Origin: BCD1 sp965230565
Lineage (GTDB): Bacteria > Bacteroidota > Bacteroidia > Chitinophagales > Saprospiraceae
Direction: 5' to 3'
NCBI GenBank assembly: GCA_965230565.1
Contig: CBDDLH010000016.1
Location: 2,356,001 to 2,420,000, forward strand
DNA length: 64,000 nucleotides
Shown: positions 45,513 to 56,212 of the stretch, in pieces
How positions within the stretch are numbered: position 1 is the stretch's first letter
Layout of the letters: every line of letters begins with the position of its first letter
Notes under the pieces: generated by a model
The model's input: only the letters and a program-made list of their open reading frames with translations
What the model was told of the DNA's origin: nothing
Databases searched by the model: none
Program-made: the position numbers and the translations under genes

Positions 45513-48500
45513 CTAAGGCAAAACCTTGAAGACTCTCCCCACATAAATGCCCTGCTCCGTCTCTACACGAATACCGTATACTCCAGCCGGAAGACGATTA
45601 CCATTAGCATCTTTTCCATGCCAACGATAGTCTGCCTCATTTGTTATCGTTTCAAAGCAAAACTTGCCGGATGCACTAAAAATGCTGAGTTTCCAATCTC
45701 CTTTAACCGGATTCTTTGGTGAGATGATCGCATAATCCTCAAAAGGATTCGGATAAATGGTCAGCCCATCCGCTAAAGGAAGATTTTCCGTTGGGGTCAG
45801 ACTGCTGTTTGGAGCGCCCGGAGTACCTGTATTGCCTGAACTCGCCTGCCAGCTTTCCGGAAGTGTATTGTCGAAATTAAAATAAATCAGCTCCAGGCTT
45901 GGACCACCTCCATTGGGCTGAGCCGGCCAGGGAGTACTCACTCCAAATGCCACAGAATCGACCAATTCACCGGTCTCGTTGTACAACCTTACTGCATCCC
46001 CACTGCTGCTGAGTCCAAAATCAAACTCTCCTACATAAGGCCATACGTCGGGATGTACGCCAATAAATTTATTGGTATTCCGACATAATACGAGATATCC
46101 CTGAGGCTCAAGTACAGTCTCCTGAGGCATTACAAACTCATGAACATCCTCGTCATCTTTCAAAACCCAATCTGATATATCGATAGGATTGTTAGTGGGG
46201 TTGAGTAATTCCACCCAGTCTCCGGCATCAGCATTAGCAGGAGAATTATAATTGATCTCATTGATAACCACAGATGTAGCAGCATTGCCTTCAACAAAAT
46301 AGAGGTTAATGGTACTTCCCTGAGTAATATCAATTTCAATGGTTGCTTCAGTGAACACCTGTCCATTCACTTCCCAGCGATCAAAAACATACCCTGGCTG
46401 AGGCAATGCTGTTAATTTAACAGGAACAGATTCAAAATAGATTCCTGCCCAGGGAGTATCATGGATCGTCAGCGTATTGAGGTTGATACTTCCACCCTCT
46501 TCCGGGTATTTAGTGATAGAAACGGAATGCTGGCCTGGCAGGGAAAATTTACTCCGAATATGAGTGCGAACATAAAAAACACGGGAATCGGCAAAAGACT
46601 TCATTTTAGCGATTTCATTATTCCATGCCCATGTATTTGATCCCGGCCACCGATTGAAATGCCGGGACATTTCACCATCAATCTCTCCCGCTATTGCATC
46701 GATATGGTTTTTTACGGCCAAAGGCTTAAACGTGGTATTCATCAAATCAGCAAACCTGTTGATGAAGTAATCTCTGAATTCCGGATTTTCAAGCAATTTT
46801 CGTAACAAAAAAGTGGACCAGGGTGGATTTGGCCATGGCGGACCATTAGTGTGGGTTGCAAAAGCCAAAGTATTATTGAGGTAATTGTTATCGGACCACG
46901 GGCTAAAACCAAAATCCGTGTCGAATAATATCCACCGCCATTTTCCGCCTTCTTCCTGTGAACGCCAGAATTTGATGTTATTTCCCGGCCAGTCCTGATT
47001 GTCAATATAAACCTGAGCAATGACATAATCGACAAAATTGGAAATATCCATTCGTTCGGCAATCAAGTCATAGTTTTCAGGAAGCGTTATATCGGAGTTT
47101 TCCAGGAAATTGATCATATCCAGATAGTCGGCATTGCTGCCTTCGACGACTTGTGCATTCAACTCCAGTAAATCTATGGACTCGGCGGGTATCCCGTGGT
47201 TGGCTTCCAGAAAATCTTCGTTCGTTTTTTCTCGGATATTGTGTATTCCCCAATATTGTCCATTCAGATAAAGCACAGCAGGACGATAAGCCTGAAGATC
47301 AATATCCAGGTTTTTCATAAGGCTGGTCATCATACCATCACGGATCATGGAGTTGTTCCAGTCGTTTCCACTGTTTCGCAAGACCAGGGAGCGAAATTCA
47401 TCAATTGGCTTTGTTTCAAAAAGCGGGTATTCCATAACCGGATCTCCATAGCTGCTTCGAAAAAAAACAGACAGCGACTTTTGATCCTGTCCCCGGCTCC
47501 ATCCCCCGAAAATCTTAATGCCGCAATTGGCAGAAAAAACGGTTTCTCCCCACGGTTCCATCATTTCAATGCTGGCGGGGCGCTCCCAGTCCTGCCAGAA
47601 ATTGGCGCCGAAAAACGGGAAAGAATTTTCGTAATCATCTCCCAAAACATAAATCCCGGTTTCATTATCCCAAAGATTTTCCGGATCAGTGGTTACGGAA
47701 ACCACCGGAAGGTCATGAGCATTCTCAAACAGATAGGTTCTTGTTCCAATTTTACCTGGCAGATAATCATCCCTGAAAATACGTGCCCTTACCACGCGGT
47801 TGGAAGTTATACTGATCGGATTCACATAATCAGGACTTCCGGCCCACGGTTCTGAACCATCCAGTGTATAACGTATTTGTTCATTATCGCCGGCTCCTGA
47901 CAAAGCAAGTTGCTGGCTACCGACTAAAAACATTTGATTAATGGAAAATACCACTTCATGCTCTACAAGTCCCTGGAAATAATTTCCGCCATTAGGTTCG
48001 TCCGGCGTGGGTACTTCAAAGATGACAAGGTCGTCCGGTGCATTCAGTAGTCTTCCGAAGGAATAATTAGCCGGAATAGTTGAAAATTGAAAGGAATCAA
48101 CCAATATGGAATCGGGATTGGTCAGGTAAACAGTCTCCCCGGAAGAAGAAAGTTTAAAATTAGTATGCGGTTGTAAACTTCCCAAATTAATATCATCAGA
48201 CAATGGCGCATTGATAGATACAGGCTGGGAATAACCCAATGTCAGGAATGGGATACCCGTCATATCAGATGATCCTGCGCTTAAGTTATGGACCTGGATT
48301 GCCAGCACATTTTCTCCTTCCACAAGCAGACTCGTCAACGCCGACAGGTCAAACGCGTCCGGTTCTCCTCCATTATAGATTGCCGCTTCATGATCGGTAA
48401 TGGCAGTTTGGTTATAGGTGGCTTCCACTCCCGGAGTTCCAATATTGGCCCGTGCGATTTCCAACCCATTCAGATAAGCAACAAAGGAGTCATCATAATC

Positions 48501-49061
48501 CATATGAAACCATAGCGCATCCAGCCCACCAACCGTTTCAAGTGTAAAACTTTTTCGCATGAAAACAGAAATGGTCCCGTTGGGAACATAGGTCGCATCA
48601 TCTCCGTCAGAATACCCGATGCTGGTTGCTCCGGCATTCCAGCCAGCGTCATCAAACCCGATATTGCGCCAATCGGGGGATTCTGATCCATCTGGAATTA
48701 TATACTTCCATTCATCTCCGCGATCAATAATGGAATACCAATCAACCGGCAAATGAGCCCGATCTTTTCCCGAGGCAAAAATCAGGAAAGGATTATTTGA
48801 TGCTAAAGAAATAGCCGGAACTGACCATTTATACAGATCATCTGAGTCGTCACTCAAAAAATAACCCGATAGGTCAACTGCATTGTCGCTGAAATTATTT
48901 AGTTCTATCCAGTCAGGGGTGTCCCCGTCTTCATCATAAATGGTTCCTGTATTAGAAGCCATTAATTCGTTGATCCGAATGTCCTGCGCGATGATACCCG
49001 TCCCCATCAGGCCACAAATCAGAAAAATCAGGCCTGTGGGAATCACTTTTGAAATTGCCAT
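45513..49061 (-). CDS. CotH-kinase / lamin-tail surface protein with T9SS sorting domain
   Basis: This 1,182-residue protein starts with a signal peptide (MAISKVIPTGLIFLICGLMG). Domains in order: lamin-tail domain 1 (about 25-110; IELNNFSDNAVDLSGYFLSD), a beta-rich galactose-binding-like region (130-280), and a chitobiase/hexosaminidase C-terminal-type repeat (about 385-450; IRYTLDGSEPW). A CotH kinase domain follows (about 455-800; PVVSVTTDPENLWD, GGWSRGQDQKSL, LRNSGNDWNNSMIRDGM, WILFDTDFGFSPW). Lamin-tail domain 2 comes next (about 940-1045; INEINYNSPANADAGDWVEL). A T9SS tail (IYPNPFEDYAII, GVYGIRVETEQG) ends it. CotH kinases phosphorylate secreted proteins; in the exterior without ATP the role is unclear. 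Confidence 0.94.
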   Translation of the reverse strand: MAISKVIPTGLIFLICGLMGTGIIAQDIRINELMASNTGTIYDEDGDTPDWIELNNFSDNAVDLSGYFLSDDSDDLYKWSVPAISLASNNPFLIFASGKDRAHLPVDWYSIIDRGDEWKYIIPDGSESPDWRNIGFDDAGWNAGATSIGYSDGDDATYVPNGTISVFMRKSFTLETVGGLDALWFHMDYDDSFVAYLNGLEIARANIGTPGVEATYNQTAITDHEAAIYNGGEPDAFDLSALTSLLVEGENVLAIQVHNLSAGSSDMTGIPFLTLGYSQPVSINAPLSDDINLGSLQPHTNFKLSSSGETVYLTNPDSILVDSFQFSTIPANYSFGRLLNAPDDLVIFEVPTPDEPNGGNYFQGLVEHEVVFSINQMFLVGSQQLALSGAGDNEQIRYTLDGSEPWAGSPDYVNPISITSNRVVRARIFRDDYLPGKIGTRTYLFENAHDLPVVSVTTDPENLWDNETGIYVLGDDYENSFPFFGANFWQDWERPASIEMMEPWGETVFSANCGIKIFGGWSRGQDQKSLSVFFRSSYGDPVMEYPLFETKPIDEFRSLVLRNSGNDWNNSMIRDGMMTSLMKNLDIDLQAYRPAVLYLNGQYWGIHNIREKTNEDFLEANHGIPAESIDLLELNAQVVEGSNADYLDMINFLENSDITLPENYDLIAERMDISNFVDYVIAQVYIDNQDWPGNNIKFWRSQEEGGKWRWILFDTDFGFSPWSDNNYLNNTLAFATHTNGPPWPNPPWSTFLLRKLLENPEFRDYFINRFADLMNTTFKPLAVKNHIDAIAGEIDGEMSRHFNRWPGSNTWAWNNEIAKMKSFADSRVFYVRTHIRSKFSLPGQHSVSITKYPEEGGSINLNTLTIHDTPWAGIYFESVPVKLTALPQPGYVFDRWEVNGQVFTEATIEIDITQGSTINLYFVEGNAATSVVINEINYNSPANADAGDWVELLNPTNNPIDISDWVLKDDEDVHEFVMPQETVLEPQGYLVLCRNTNKFIGVHPDVWPYVGEFDFGLSSSGDAVRLYNETGELVDSVAFGVSTPWPAQPNGGGPSLELIYFNFDNTLPESWQASSGNTGTPGAPNSSLTPTENLPLADGLTIYPNPFEDYAIISPKNPVKGDWKLSIFSASGKFCFETITNEADYRWHGKDANGNRLPAGVYGIRVETEQGIYVGRVFKVLP

Positions 49062-49227
49062 TATTATTTCGTTGTTCCTTATTCTGTAAAGTTCGTGAAT
49101 ATAGACTAAAAGTGTGAGCTTTGCACTTATATTTTCAGGAATCTAACGGCGAGGCAGATCAAAAGTTTAAATTCAATGGAGAATGCTTGCTGACGAAAGT
49201 GCGCTTCGTCCGGAAAGGAATTTCAGC

Positions 49228-49260
49228 AAAAAAATGGTGGCGAATTAGAAAATTCGCCAC
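49228..49260 (-). terminator. Rho-independent terminator after the cytochrome gene
   Basis: On the minus strand GTGGCGAATT pairs perfectly with AATTCGCCAC around a 4-nt loop and is followed by a seven-T run (49228-49234 on the plus strand as A). It begins 15 bp past the stop of the cytochrome gene at 49275. Confidence 0.8.
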
Positions 49261-49274
49261 GGTAATATTTATGG

Positions 49275-50225
49275 TTAATTTTTCACTCCTTCAGGATATT
49301 TGGCATTCTCAGGGTTTGTACCACTAAGTGATTTGATATACGCTAACAATTCACCTGCTTCCGTTGGATTCACCTTAAAATGCCATGAAAGCATACCCTT
49401 TTTAACAGCACCGTAAATAATGGTTCTGGCAATATCTAAATCTGTGCCTCCATTGAGCCAAAATTCATCCGTGAGATTAGGTCCTGTACCGCCCTCTCCT
49501 TTAAAGCCATGGCATGAAGCACAATTAGCCGCATATATACTCTTTCCCTTTTCAATACTTTCCGGATTTTGGGCAACTTGAAGCGTAATACTATTTTCGT
49601 CCAGGACGAAATTTTCCCATGAATGCTCTTTTTCCCGAAGTTTTACGTGAATCAGGCTATCGACTGTAATTTTGCTAGGACTCGAAGGTATTTGTTGTAA
49701 GTAGGATATGAGGGCAAGAACTTCTGTTCTATCCGGATTACCCGTTTTGATAAGCGGTATCTCCATTGACAACTCATCTGCCTGGAGCAATAATTTATTC
49801 CAGACACGATCAAATTTTCTATTTTGGCGTTTCGTACCTTTTGCTTCAACGATCGTTGCAAAGGTTGATTTATCGATCAGTTTATCGTGCAAATGAACAT
49901 GTGATGGCATTATCGGTTTATCCATAAATTTTTTGGGATCCGACAAAAAATAGTAGAGCCAGTTACTTGAGTATTTACCTCCAAATCCGTCCAGGCTAAT
50001 GAGATTAGCGCTCTGCTCGTCAGTATTTAGCGTATGACAACTTTTACAAGGTTCTCTTTCAAAAACAAACTCACCGTATGCGGCCAGATAATTCTCTGCC
50101 TGCACTTTATTCGTTGAATATTGAGACTTGCCAAGGGTACTGCAATTTTCAAGTCCGATTACTAATACAAAAGCGAAGAATACAAAGAAGACAATTTTGT
50201 TCAACATGGTTTTACTAGATTTCAT
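49275..50225 (-). CDS. Diheme c-type cytochrome lipoprotein
   Basis: This 316-residue protein has a lipoprotein-like signal ending at Cys28 (LVIGLENC, a less usual box). Two heme c sites are seen: CKSCH at residues 60-64 and CASCH at 235-239. Met106 (PIMPSHV) and Met278 (KKGMLSWH) are likely axial ligands. The C-terminal half resembles the CcoP-type cytochrome c fold (YAANCASCHGFKGEGGTGPNL). The N-terminal half recalls cytochromes tied to oxidase or dehydrogenase complexes. It probably shuttles electrons at the periplasmic side. A TACCTTTG -7 element lies at 50314-50321. Confidence 0.92.
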   Translation of the reverse strand: MKSSKTMLNKIVFFVFFAFVLVIGLENCSTLGKSQYSTNKVQAENYLAAYGEFVFEREPCKSCHTLNTDEQSANLISLDGFGGKYSSNWLYYFLSDPKKFMDKPIMPSHVHLHDKLIDKSTFATIVEAKGTKRQNRKFDRVWNKLLLQADELSMEIPLIKTGNPDRTEVLALISYLQQIPSSPSKITVDSLIHVKLREKEHSWENFVLDENSITLQVAQNPESIEKGKSIYAANCASCHGFKGEGGTGPNLTDEFWLNGGTDLDIARTIIYGAVKKGMLSWHFKVNPTEAGELLAYIKSLSGTNPENAKYPEGVKN

Positions 50226-50313
50226 GAATGAAAACTACGGCTTTGGACAAATGTGGTGGTCAATTTTTGATCTCAAAATCAGGGTATGCATTTTAAGACC
50301 TTTTTCATATCCT

Positions 50314-50321
50314 CAAAGGTA
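50314..50321 (-). promoter_or_regulatory. Putative -7 element (TACCTTTG) for the cytochrome gene
   Basis: The minus strand reads TACCTTTG, a full TAnnTTTG match, about 90 nt upstream of the ATG. No clear -33 TTTG partner is present. Confidence 0.35.
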
Positions 50322-50503
50322 AAAAAGATATTCTTTGTTCCCTTTTTATATGTTAACTATTTGTAAACTCCCAATGACTTTATTCCTTTAAAACGAACAT
50401 TATCTATCGTGATTCATCCATTGTCCCCTTGAGGACAGTTAAAACGATTAGAAGGCAGCTAACATCGTTCCATTTCATCTTTTTTTGTAGTATTGCCGAC
50501 GCA

Positions 50504-51289
50504 ATGTTCAATGCCAAAAAATTTCATGAACATTTCCCTGAAAATTCACAATATCCCATAAATAGCGATTACGACCAATCACCTATGCCGACAGGAACAA
50601 ATACTGCCATTTTGATCTTTTCCCGCCATGCGAGAGCTGAGGCGGAGGTAAAGTCATTTGTTCCGGGTATTGGCAAAAAGGTGAACATCTCCATTGCCAG
50701 GCAATTCCTTAAACAGACTATCGTTACTGCCTCCAAAACAAAAATTCCTGTCCTCACCTGTTATGGCCCTGCCCAAAAGGGTAATAATTTTGGAGACAGG
50801 ATCACCAATGCCATACAGGATGTTTTTGAAAAAGGCTACCAAAAAGTAATCGTTCTCGGTAGTGATTGTCCCAACATCACCGCAAGCCAGTTACTCTTTA
50901 CTGCCAGCCAACTGGAGACCTGTCCCTTGATCATGGGTCCTGCCCTCGACGGCGGCGTTTACCTCATAGGTATCCGCCGGGATAGCTTCCGGAGGGAAGA
51001 ATTTTCCCACCTGGCCTGGGAGACCGTTAAGTTGCAGGCAACCCTTCGCAGATATGCCAGACAACTCGATACCGGCATCCACTGGCTGGAACCTCAACAG
51101 GACATTGATAACGCTGAAGATTTCAAAACTTTCTTTGCGAACCTTTACCGGTTTAGTCGGTTAAAAAGCCGATTACTCAATATATTAAAAGCCCCACGTC
51201 TTAAACCCATCACTATTTCCCTTACACTGTTTATTGCTGAACCGGCCCTAAACGACAGTCCTTTAAGAGCCCCTCCTGTTCCATTCTAA
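50504..51289 (+). CDS. DUF2064 / TIGR04282-type glycosyltransferase-like protein
   Basis: The frame is open from a TTG at 50429, but ATG 50504 (MFNAKKFHEHF) is preferred, giving 261 residues. The nucleotidyl/glycosyltransferase-A-like fold shows AILIFSRHARAEAEVKSF, a GSDCPNIT motif (metal and nucleotide site) and MGPALDGGVYLIGI. These match DUF2064, a family of putative sugar or nucleotide transferases with no settled substrate. It lies 118 bp ahead of the SusC gene and could belong to the same locus. Confidence 0.88.
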   Translation: MFNAKKFHEHFPENSQYPINSDYDQSPMPTGTNTAILIFSRHARAEAEVKSFVPGIGKKVNISIARQFLKQTIVTASKTKIPVLTCYGPAQKGNNFGDRITNAIQDVFEKGYQKVIVLGSDCPNITASQLLFTASQLETCPLIMGPALDGGVYLIGIRRDSFRREEFSHLAWETVKLQATLRRYARQLDTGIHWLEPQQDIDNAEDFKTFFANLYRFSRLKSRLLNILKAPRLKPITISLTLFIAEPALNDSPLRAPPVPF

Positions 51290-51407
51290 AATAGCTTAGT
51301 GACAAAAATTTTTGGAAGGCACAAAAGCCGTATTTTTTAATAAAAATTCATCAGGGTTGCTCTGATCAACGTAGAACTGTGCATCCCTGAACTTAAATAA
51401 CCGAACA

Positions 51408-54400
51408 ATGAAGTTATTTTTAACGTCATTTCTGACATTTTTCACCACCCTCATTTTTGCCCAGTCGGCCATAGTTTCAGGCATCGTCCGTGATGCTGAA
51501 ACCGACGAACCATTGCCCGGGGTGATCATTTACGAAAAAGGCACTCAAACGGGTACCTCAACGGACCCTGATGGCAGTTACTCCCTGACAATTTCAGACC
51601 CTCAAGGCATCCTGATCTTCAGTTTTTATGGCTATAGATCGGAAGAGTTTATGCTCGAAGGACGTAATACTCTCGACATTTCCCTGGCACCAGACATCAA
51701 ACTGCTGGAAGAAGTAGTCGTTACCGCCCTGGGCTTGAAACGCGAGTCTAAAAAACTGGGTTACACCACCCAAAGTCTGGAATCCGGAGAGATCGATGAG
51801 GTGCAATCCGTCAACTTCGTTGACAACCTTGCCGGAAAAGTAGCAGGGCTGACCGTTAGCCAGGGAGCGACCGGTGTTGGATCAACTTCAAAGATTACCA
51901 TCCGCGGAGAATCGTCGTTCACCAATAACAACCCTCTGTTTGTGGTCGACGGAACTCCGGTCAACAATAACACCATCCTGAATTTCACCAATGATGCGGC
52001 GGCAGGTTTTCAGGAAATTGACTTCGGTAATGGTGCCATGGATATTCCGGCCGACAATATCGCTTCCGTTTCTGTATTAAAAGGTCCGGGCGCTGCAGCT
52101 TTGTATGGAACAAGGGCTGCCAACGGGGTCATCCTCATCACGACCAAAGATGGTTCTGAAATGAACAAACCTTCCATAAGTATTAACTCCTCCATATTTC
52201 TTGACAGGGCCTTTCAGTTGCCTCAGTTTCAAAATAAATACGGGCAAGGCAACAGCGGCCAGTTTGAATATGTAGACGGACTAGGTGGCGGCATCAACGA
52301 CAATATCTCCTACAGTTGGGGGCCTGCCCTTGATCAGGGGCTGCTCATCCCACAGTTCGACAGTCCTGTAACACTGCCTGATGGCACGACTGTCAGAGGG
52401 GCGGATGTCGCTGTTCACGGAGGAGCTCCGATCACACCAACGCCTTTTATCTCCCATCCTGACAATCTGAAAAACTTTTACCAAACGGGAGTAACCGCTA
52501 TCAACAATGTGGCTGTTTCCTCCGGCGGAGAACGCGGCCAATACCGCCTGTCTTTTACCGATCTGAGAAGTGAATCCATCATACCCGGCGTCAACCTGGA
52601 CCGCCAGACAATAGCTGCCAGACTCCGTTTCAATCCCTTTGAAAAATTGACCTTTCAATCCTCTCTGACCTATATCAACAGCAAAAGCAATAATCGACCA
52701 GCCAATGGTTATGGTTCTGAAAATATCAACTATGCCCTGATAGCCTGGGGCCCTCGTTCCATGAACATCAAAAGTCTCAGGGATTACTGGCAGCCCGGCC
52801 TGGACAATATCCGGCATTATTCTTTCAATTATACCTTTTTTGACAACCCTTATTTCACGCTGCTGGAGAACCGTAACGCCTTTGATCGTGATCGCCTGTT
52901 TGGCAATATTTCAGCGAATTACGCCCTGACCGATAATCTGAATCTTCAGGTCCGTTCCGGCATGGATTATTCGGGGGAATTGCGGACCTTCCGAAGAGCA
53001 TTGAGCACCAATCGTTTCAAAAATGGTGCGTATGCGGAACACTCCGTTTTTTACCGCGAGATCAATACAGACATTTTGTTGAACTATCGTAAAGATCTTG
53101 GGGTAATTCAAGTCGACTTTTCTGCCGGGGCCAACCGCCTTGACCAGGATGCAAAGACAGTACAGACGCAAGCCCTGGCATTAGCGCAACCGGGTATCTT
53201 TAGCCTTTCGAATGCCGCCGTACCCCTCGAGGTTTTTCAATACAGCTCTCGCAAACGTATCAACAGCATTTATGGTTTATTAAAATTGAACTACAAAGAC
53301 TTAATCTACCTGGACATCACCGGCCGCAATGATTGGTCGAGTGCTCTGGCGACACCGGTCTCTGCAGAAAACACGGCCTTTTTCTATCCGTCTGCCTCGG
53401 CAAGTCTGGTGATCTCAAACATGGTGGAATTACCGGAAAGTATTTCCTTCGCTAAATTAAGAGCTAGCTGGGCACAGGTCGGTAACGACACAGACCCCTA
53501 TCAGACTAGTCTGGCCTATATTGCGCAAACGCCTTATAACGGGCAGCCCACTTTCACCGCGAGTGACTTCATTCCCAATACCGGACTTCTACCGGAAAAA
53601 ACAACTTCTACGGAATTCGGGGCCGACATCCGTTTCTTTGACGACAGAATCAGGCTGGATGCCTCCTATTATAATGCCCTTACGGAAAATCAGATCATCT
53701 CACTGCCCATTCCGGTTTCTTCGGGTTATAACCAACAAGTCGTGAATGGCGGTACGGTAAAATCCAAAGGGATTGAAGCTATTTTAGCCATCAATCCGGT
53801 AAGAAGGGAAAGGTTTACCTGGAACGCCATTTTCAATTTTAGTAAAAATGTTTCCAGGGTAACTTCCCTGCCAGAGGGTGCAGACCGCATTACACTGGCC
53901 TACTCTCGCGTGTATGATAATGTTAACCAGACAGTTTGGTTCCAGGTAGACGAAGATGGGATTATCGGTGATTTTTACGGAACCGGTTACCTGAAAAATG
54001 AAAATGGTGATTTCGTGATCGGGGATGACGGGCGTTACATTGTAGACAACACGCTGAAGAAGTTAGGGAACTACAATCCGGATTTTGTCCTCGGTATGGG
54101 AAATGAATTGCAGTTCGGCAACTGGCGTATGAACTTCCTTATCGACTGGAGACAAGGGGGAGAACTCGTTTCCAGAACACTCTCTCTGGGAGGTGTGGCC
54201 GGACAGTTGATCGAAACGGAAGACCGACCGGATTCCGGAATCGTTGCTGAGGGAGTTGTCAATACCGGAACGGATGAAAACCCGGTATGGGTTGAGAATA
54301 CCAAAGCCATTTCTGCAGAATCCTATTATCGTCAATACTACGATAGAAATCATGAAGAGAATAATGTTTATGATGCCACTTACGTGAAACTGCGTCAGCT

Positions 54401-54617
54401 TTCTATCGGATATACATTCAGGGACAAAGGCGTTTTCCAAAACGGAAGGCAACTGGAGTTGGCGTTGATCGGTCGCAACCTTTTCGCTTTGAGCGAAATT
54501 CCACACTTTGACCCGGAACAACTGGCTGTACAGGGCAATCAATTCATCAGCGGGGTCGAGGATATGTCTTACGCAACGACGAGGAGCTTTGGATTGAAAA
54601 TAGGATTGAGGTTTTAA
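51408..54617 (+). CDS. SusC-like TonB-dependent outer-membrane transporter
   Basis: This 1,069-residue protein has a signal peptide (MKLFLTSFLTFFTTLIFAQ). A carboxypeptidase-regulatory-like domain follows (SGIVRDAETDEPLPGVIIYE). The TonB-box-like LEEVVVTAL leads to a plug domain (VDNLAGKVAGLTVS, IRGESSFTNNNPLFVVDGTP, VSVLKGPGAAALYGTRAANGVILITT). The 22-strand barrel ends in Phe. It imports a nutrient across the outer membrane with its SusD partner. The substrate is unknown; the symporter downstream suggests a small organic solute or sugar. Confidence 0.97.
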   Translation: MKLFLTSFLTFFTTLIFAQSAIVSGIVRDAETDEPLPGVIIYEKGTQTGTSTDPDGSYSLTISDPQGILIFSFYGYRSEEFMLEGRNTLDISLAPDIKLLEEVVVTALGLKRESKKLGYTTQSLESGEIDEVQSVNFVDNLAGKVAGLTVSQGATGVGSTSKITIRGESSFTNNNPLFVVDGTPVNNNTILNFTNDAAAGFQEIDFGNGAMDIPADNIASVSVLKGPGAAALYGTRAANGVILITTKDGSEMNKPSISINSSIFLDRAFQLPQFQNKYGQGNSGQFEYVDGLGGGINDNISYSWGPALDQGLLIPQFDSPVTLPDGTTVRGADVAVHGGAPITPTPFISHPDNLKNFYQTGVTAINNVAVSSGGERGQYRLSFTDLRSESIIPGVNLDRQTIAARLRFNPFEKLTFQSSLTYINSKSNNRPANGYGSENINYALIAWGPRSMNIKSLRDYWQPGLDNIRHYSFNYTFFDNPYFTLLENRNAFDRDRLFGNISANYALTDNLNLQVRSGMDYSGELRTFRRALSTNRFKNGAYAEHSVFYREINTDILLNYRKDLGVIQVDFSAGANRLDQDAKTVQTQALALAQPGIFSLSNAAVPLEVFQYSSRKRINSIYGLLKLNYKDLIYLDITGRNDWSSALATPVSAENTAFFYPSASASLVISNMVELPESISFAKLRASWAQVGNDTDPYQTSLAYIAQTPYNGQPTFTASDFIPNTGLLPEKTTSTEFGADIRFFDDRIRLDASYYNALTENQIISLPIPVSSGYNQQVVNGGTVKSKGIEAILAINPVRRERFTWNAIFNFSKNVSRVTSLPEGADRITLAYSRVYDNVNQTVWFQVDEDGIIGDFYGTGYLKNENGDFVIGDDGRYIVDNTLKKLGNYNPDFVLGMGNELQFGNWRMNFLIDWRQGGELVSRTLSLGGVAGQLIETEDRPDSGIVAEGVVNTGTDENPVWVENTKAISAESYYRQYYDRNHEENNVYDATYVKLRQLSIGYTFRDKGVFQNGRQLELALIGRNLFALSEIPHFDPEQLAVQGNQFISGVEDMSYATTRSFGLKIGLRF

Positions 54618-54732
54618 GTTATTCCGCAAAGAAGGTTTGAAAATGGAAGTTATCGCTCATTCAACCTTTTAAAAACAACCAATAATGTATTACAATTTTT
54701 TGCAGATTTTCTGCAAGGCAAAAAATAGACAG

Positions 54733-56184
54733 ATGAAAAAATTAATCAACATAATTATAACAGCTGCCTTTTTAGTGACGCTGGGCAGTTGCAACAAAGA
54801 TTTCGAGAATATCAACACCAATCCCAATACGGCTAACGAGGCAGAGCCGGGACTCCTGTTTCGCCAGGTCATTTATGATTATGGGGAAGAAATGTCCTAT
54901 GAAGGATTCGTCGCCGGAAACCTGTTGGGGCAATATTTCACGGCCATTGATTTCAACCTCTTTGACCGCCACAGCCTTAGCGAACCGCAGGTAGGGGGTA
55001 ACCCCTGGCCGGTTCTGTACACCAACCTTCGTGATAATGAGATTTTATTGCAACAGGCACAGACCAATCCTGTGCAGGCAGTTTTCGAAGGTCCCTCTCT
55101 GATCCTGAAAGCCTACCTGACAGCAGCCTTGACAGACATTTTCGGTGATGTTCCCTATAGTGAAGCTCTCCGTGGACTGAAAGGCAATGTCACGCCTGCC
55201 TATGATAAACAGGAAGATATTTATACAGCTACCAACGGTATTCTGGATAACCTGGACAAAGGCATTTCAGCCATTCAAAATTACAGCGGCCCACAATCGC
55301 TCGAAGGAGATATCCTTTTTGGCGGAGACCTCAGCGCCTGGGTCACCTTTGGCCATTCATTGAAAATAAAATACCTGATGCGTATCAGTAACAAGGTGGA
55401 TGTGTCGACAGCGTTGCAGGCTATTTACGATGAAAACAACTATATGACGAGCAATACAGACAACGCCACTTATGATTTCACAGACGGGCAGCCCAACAAT
55501 TTCCGGATGGCCACCTTACGTGACGGAGACTTCAACCTCTTCATCATGTCAGAAACTATCGAAGAAATACTCAAGGATCTGGAAGATCCCAGGATGGAAG
55601 TATTTTTCCGGCCCATCGGAAATGATCCCGGCCAGACAGAATACGGTGGATTGCTCAACGGTCCTGATGCTTCCCAGACATCCATTTCGGTGGCAGACTA
55701 CTCCCTCACCGGTACGATCTTCCGGGAACACACAGGAGACCTGGATGCCAATTTCCTCACAGCCTGGGAGACTCATTTTTTCCTGGCAGAGGCTGCCGAG
55801 CGCGGTCTGATCACCGCAGACGCACAAGCCTTATACGAAACGGGCGTCCAACTGGCTTTTGAATACTGGCAGACCGAAATGCCGGCAAACTACCTCACCG
55901 ACGGGGCGGCAGCATACGGCATCGACGGAGCCGATAAGGTCGGACAGATCATCACCCAAAAATGGATCGCCAACATCATCAATGGCTATGAAGGCTGGAT
56001 CGAATTTAGAAGAACGGGCTTCCCTCAACTCAAAACCATAGCTGCAAGCCTCAACGATGACCTGATCCCGGTGCGCATGCCCTACCCTACGGATGAGGCT
56101 GCCCTGAATACCGCTAATTACGAAACGGCAACGGCAGAAAATGGTAATAGCATCAATACACGGGTATGGTGGGATTTAGAGTAA
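54733..56184 (+). CDS. SusD-like outer-membrane lipoprotein
   Basis: The start at ATG 54733 gives a lipoprotein signal (MKKLINIIITAAFLVTLGSC, Cys20). The frame to 54685 is not part of the protein. The 483-residue body matches the SusD-like family 2: FENINTNPNTANEAEPGLLF, then GNLLGQYF, an AYLTAALTDIFGDVPYSEAL segment and HFFLAEAAERGLI. It sits 115 bp after the SusC gene on the same strand. As a pair they form the lid and channel of a TonB-driven importer. Confidence 0.95.
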   Translation: MKKLINIIITAAFLVTLGSCNKDFENINTNPNTANEAEPGLLFRQVIYDYGEEMSYEGFVAGNLLGQYFTAIDFNLFDRHSLSEPQVGGNPWPVLYTNLRDNEILLQQAQTNPVQAVFEGPSLILKAYLTAALTDIFGDVPYSEALRGLKGNVTPAYDKQEDIYTATNGILDNLDKGISAIQNYSGPQSLEGDILFGGDLSAWVTFGHSLKIKYLMRISNKVDVSTALQAIYDENNYMTSNTDNATYDFTDGQPNNFRMATLRDGDFNLFIMSETIEEILKDLEDPRMEVFFRPIGNDPGQTEYGGLLNGPDASQTSISVADYSLTGTIFREHTGDLDANFLTAWETHFFLAEAAERGLITADAQALYETGVQLAFEYWQTEMPANYLTDGAAAYGIDGADKVGQIITQKWIANIINGYEGWIEFRRTGFPQLKTIAASLNDDLIPVRMPYPTDEAALNTANYETATAENGNSINTRVWWDLE

Positions 56185-56212
56185 TCAGTATTTTGAACAT
56201 GGGTTCCTTTTC

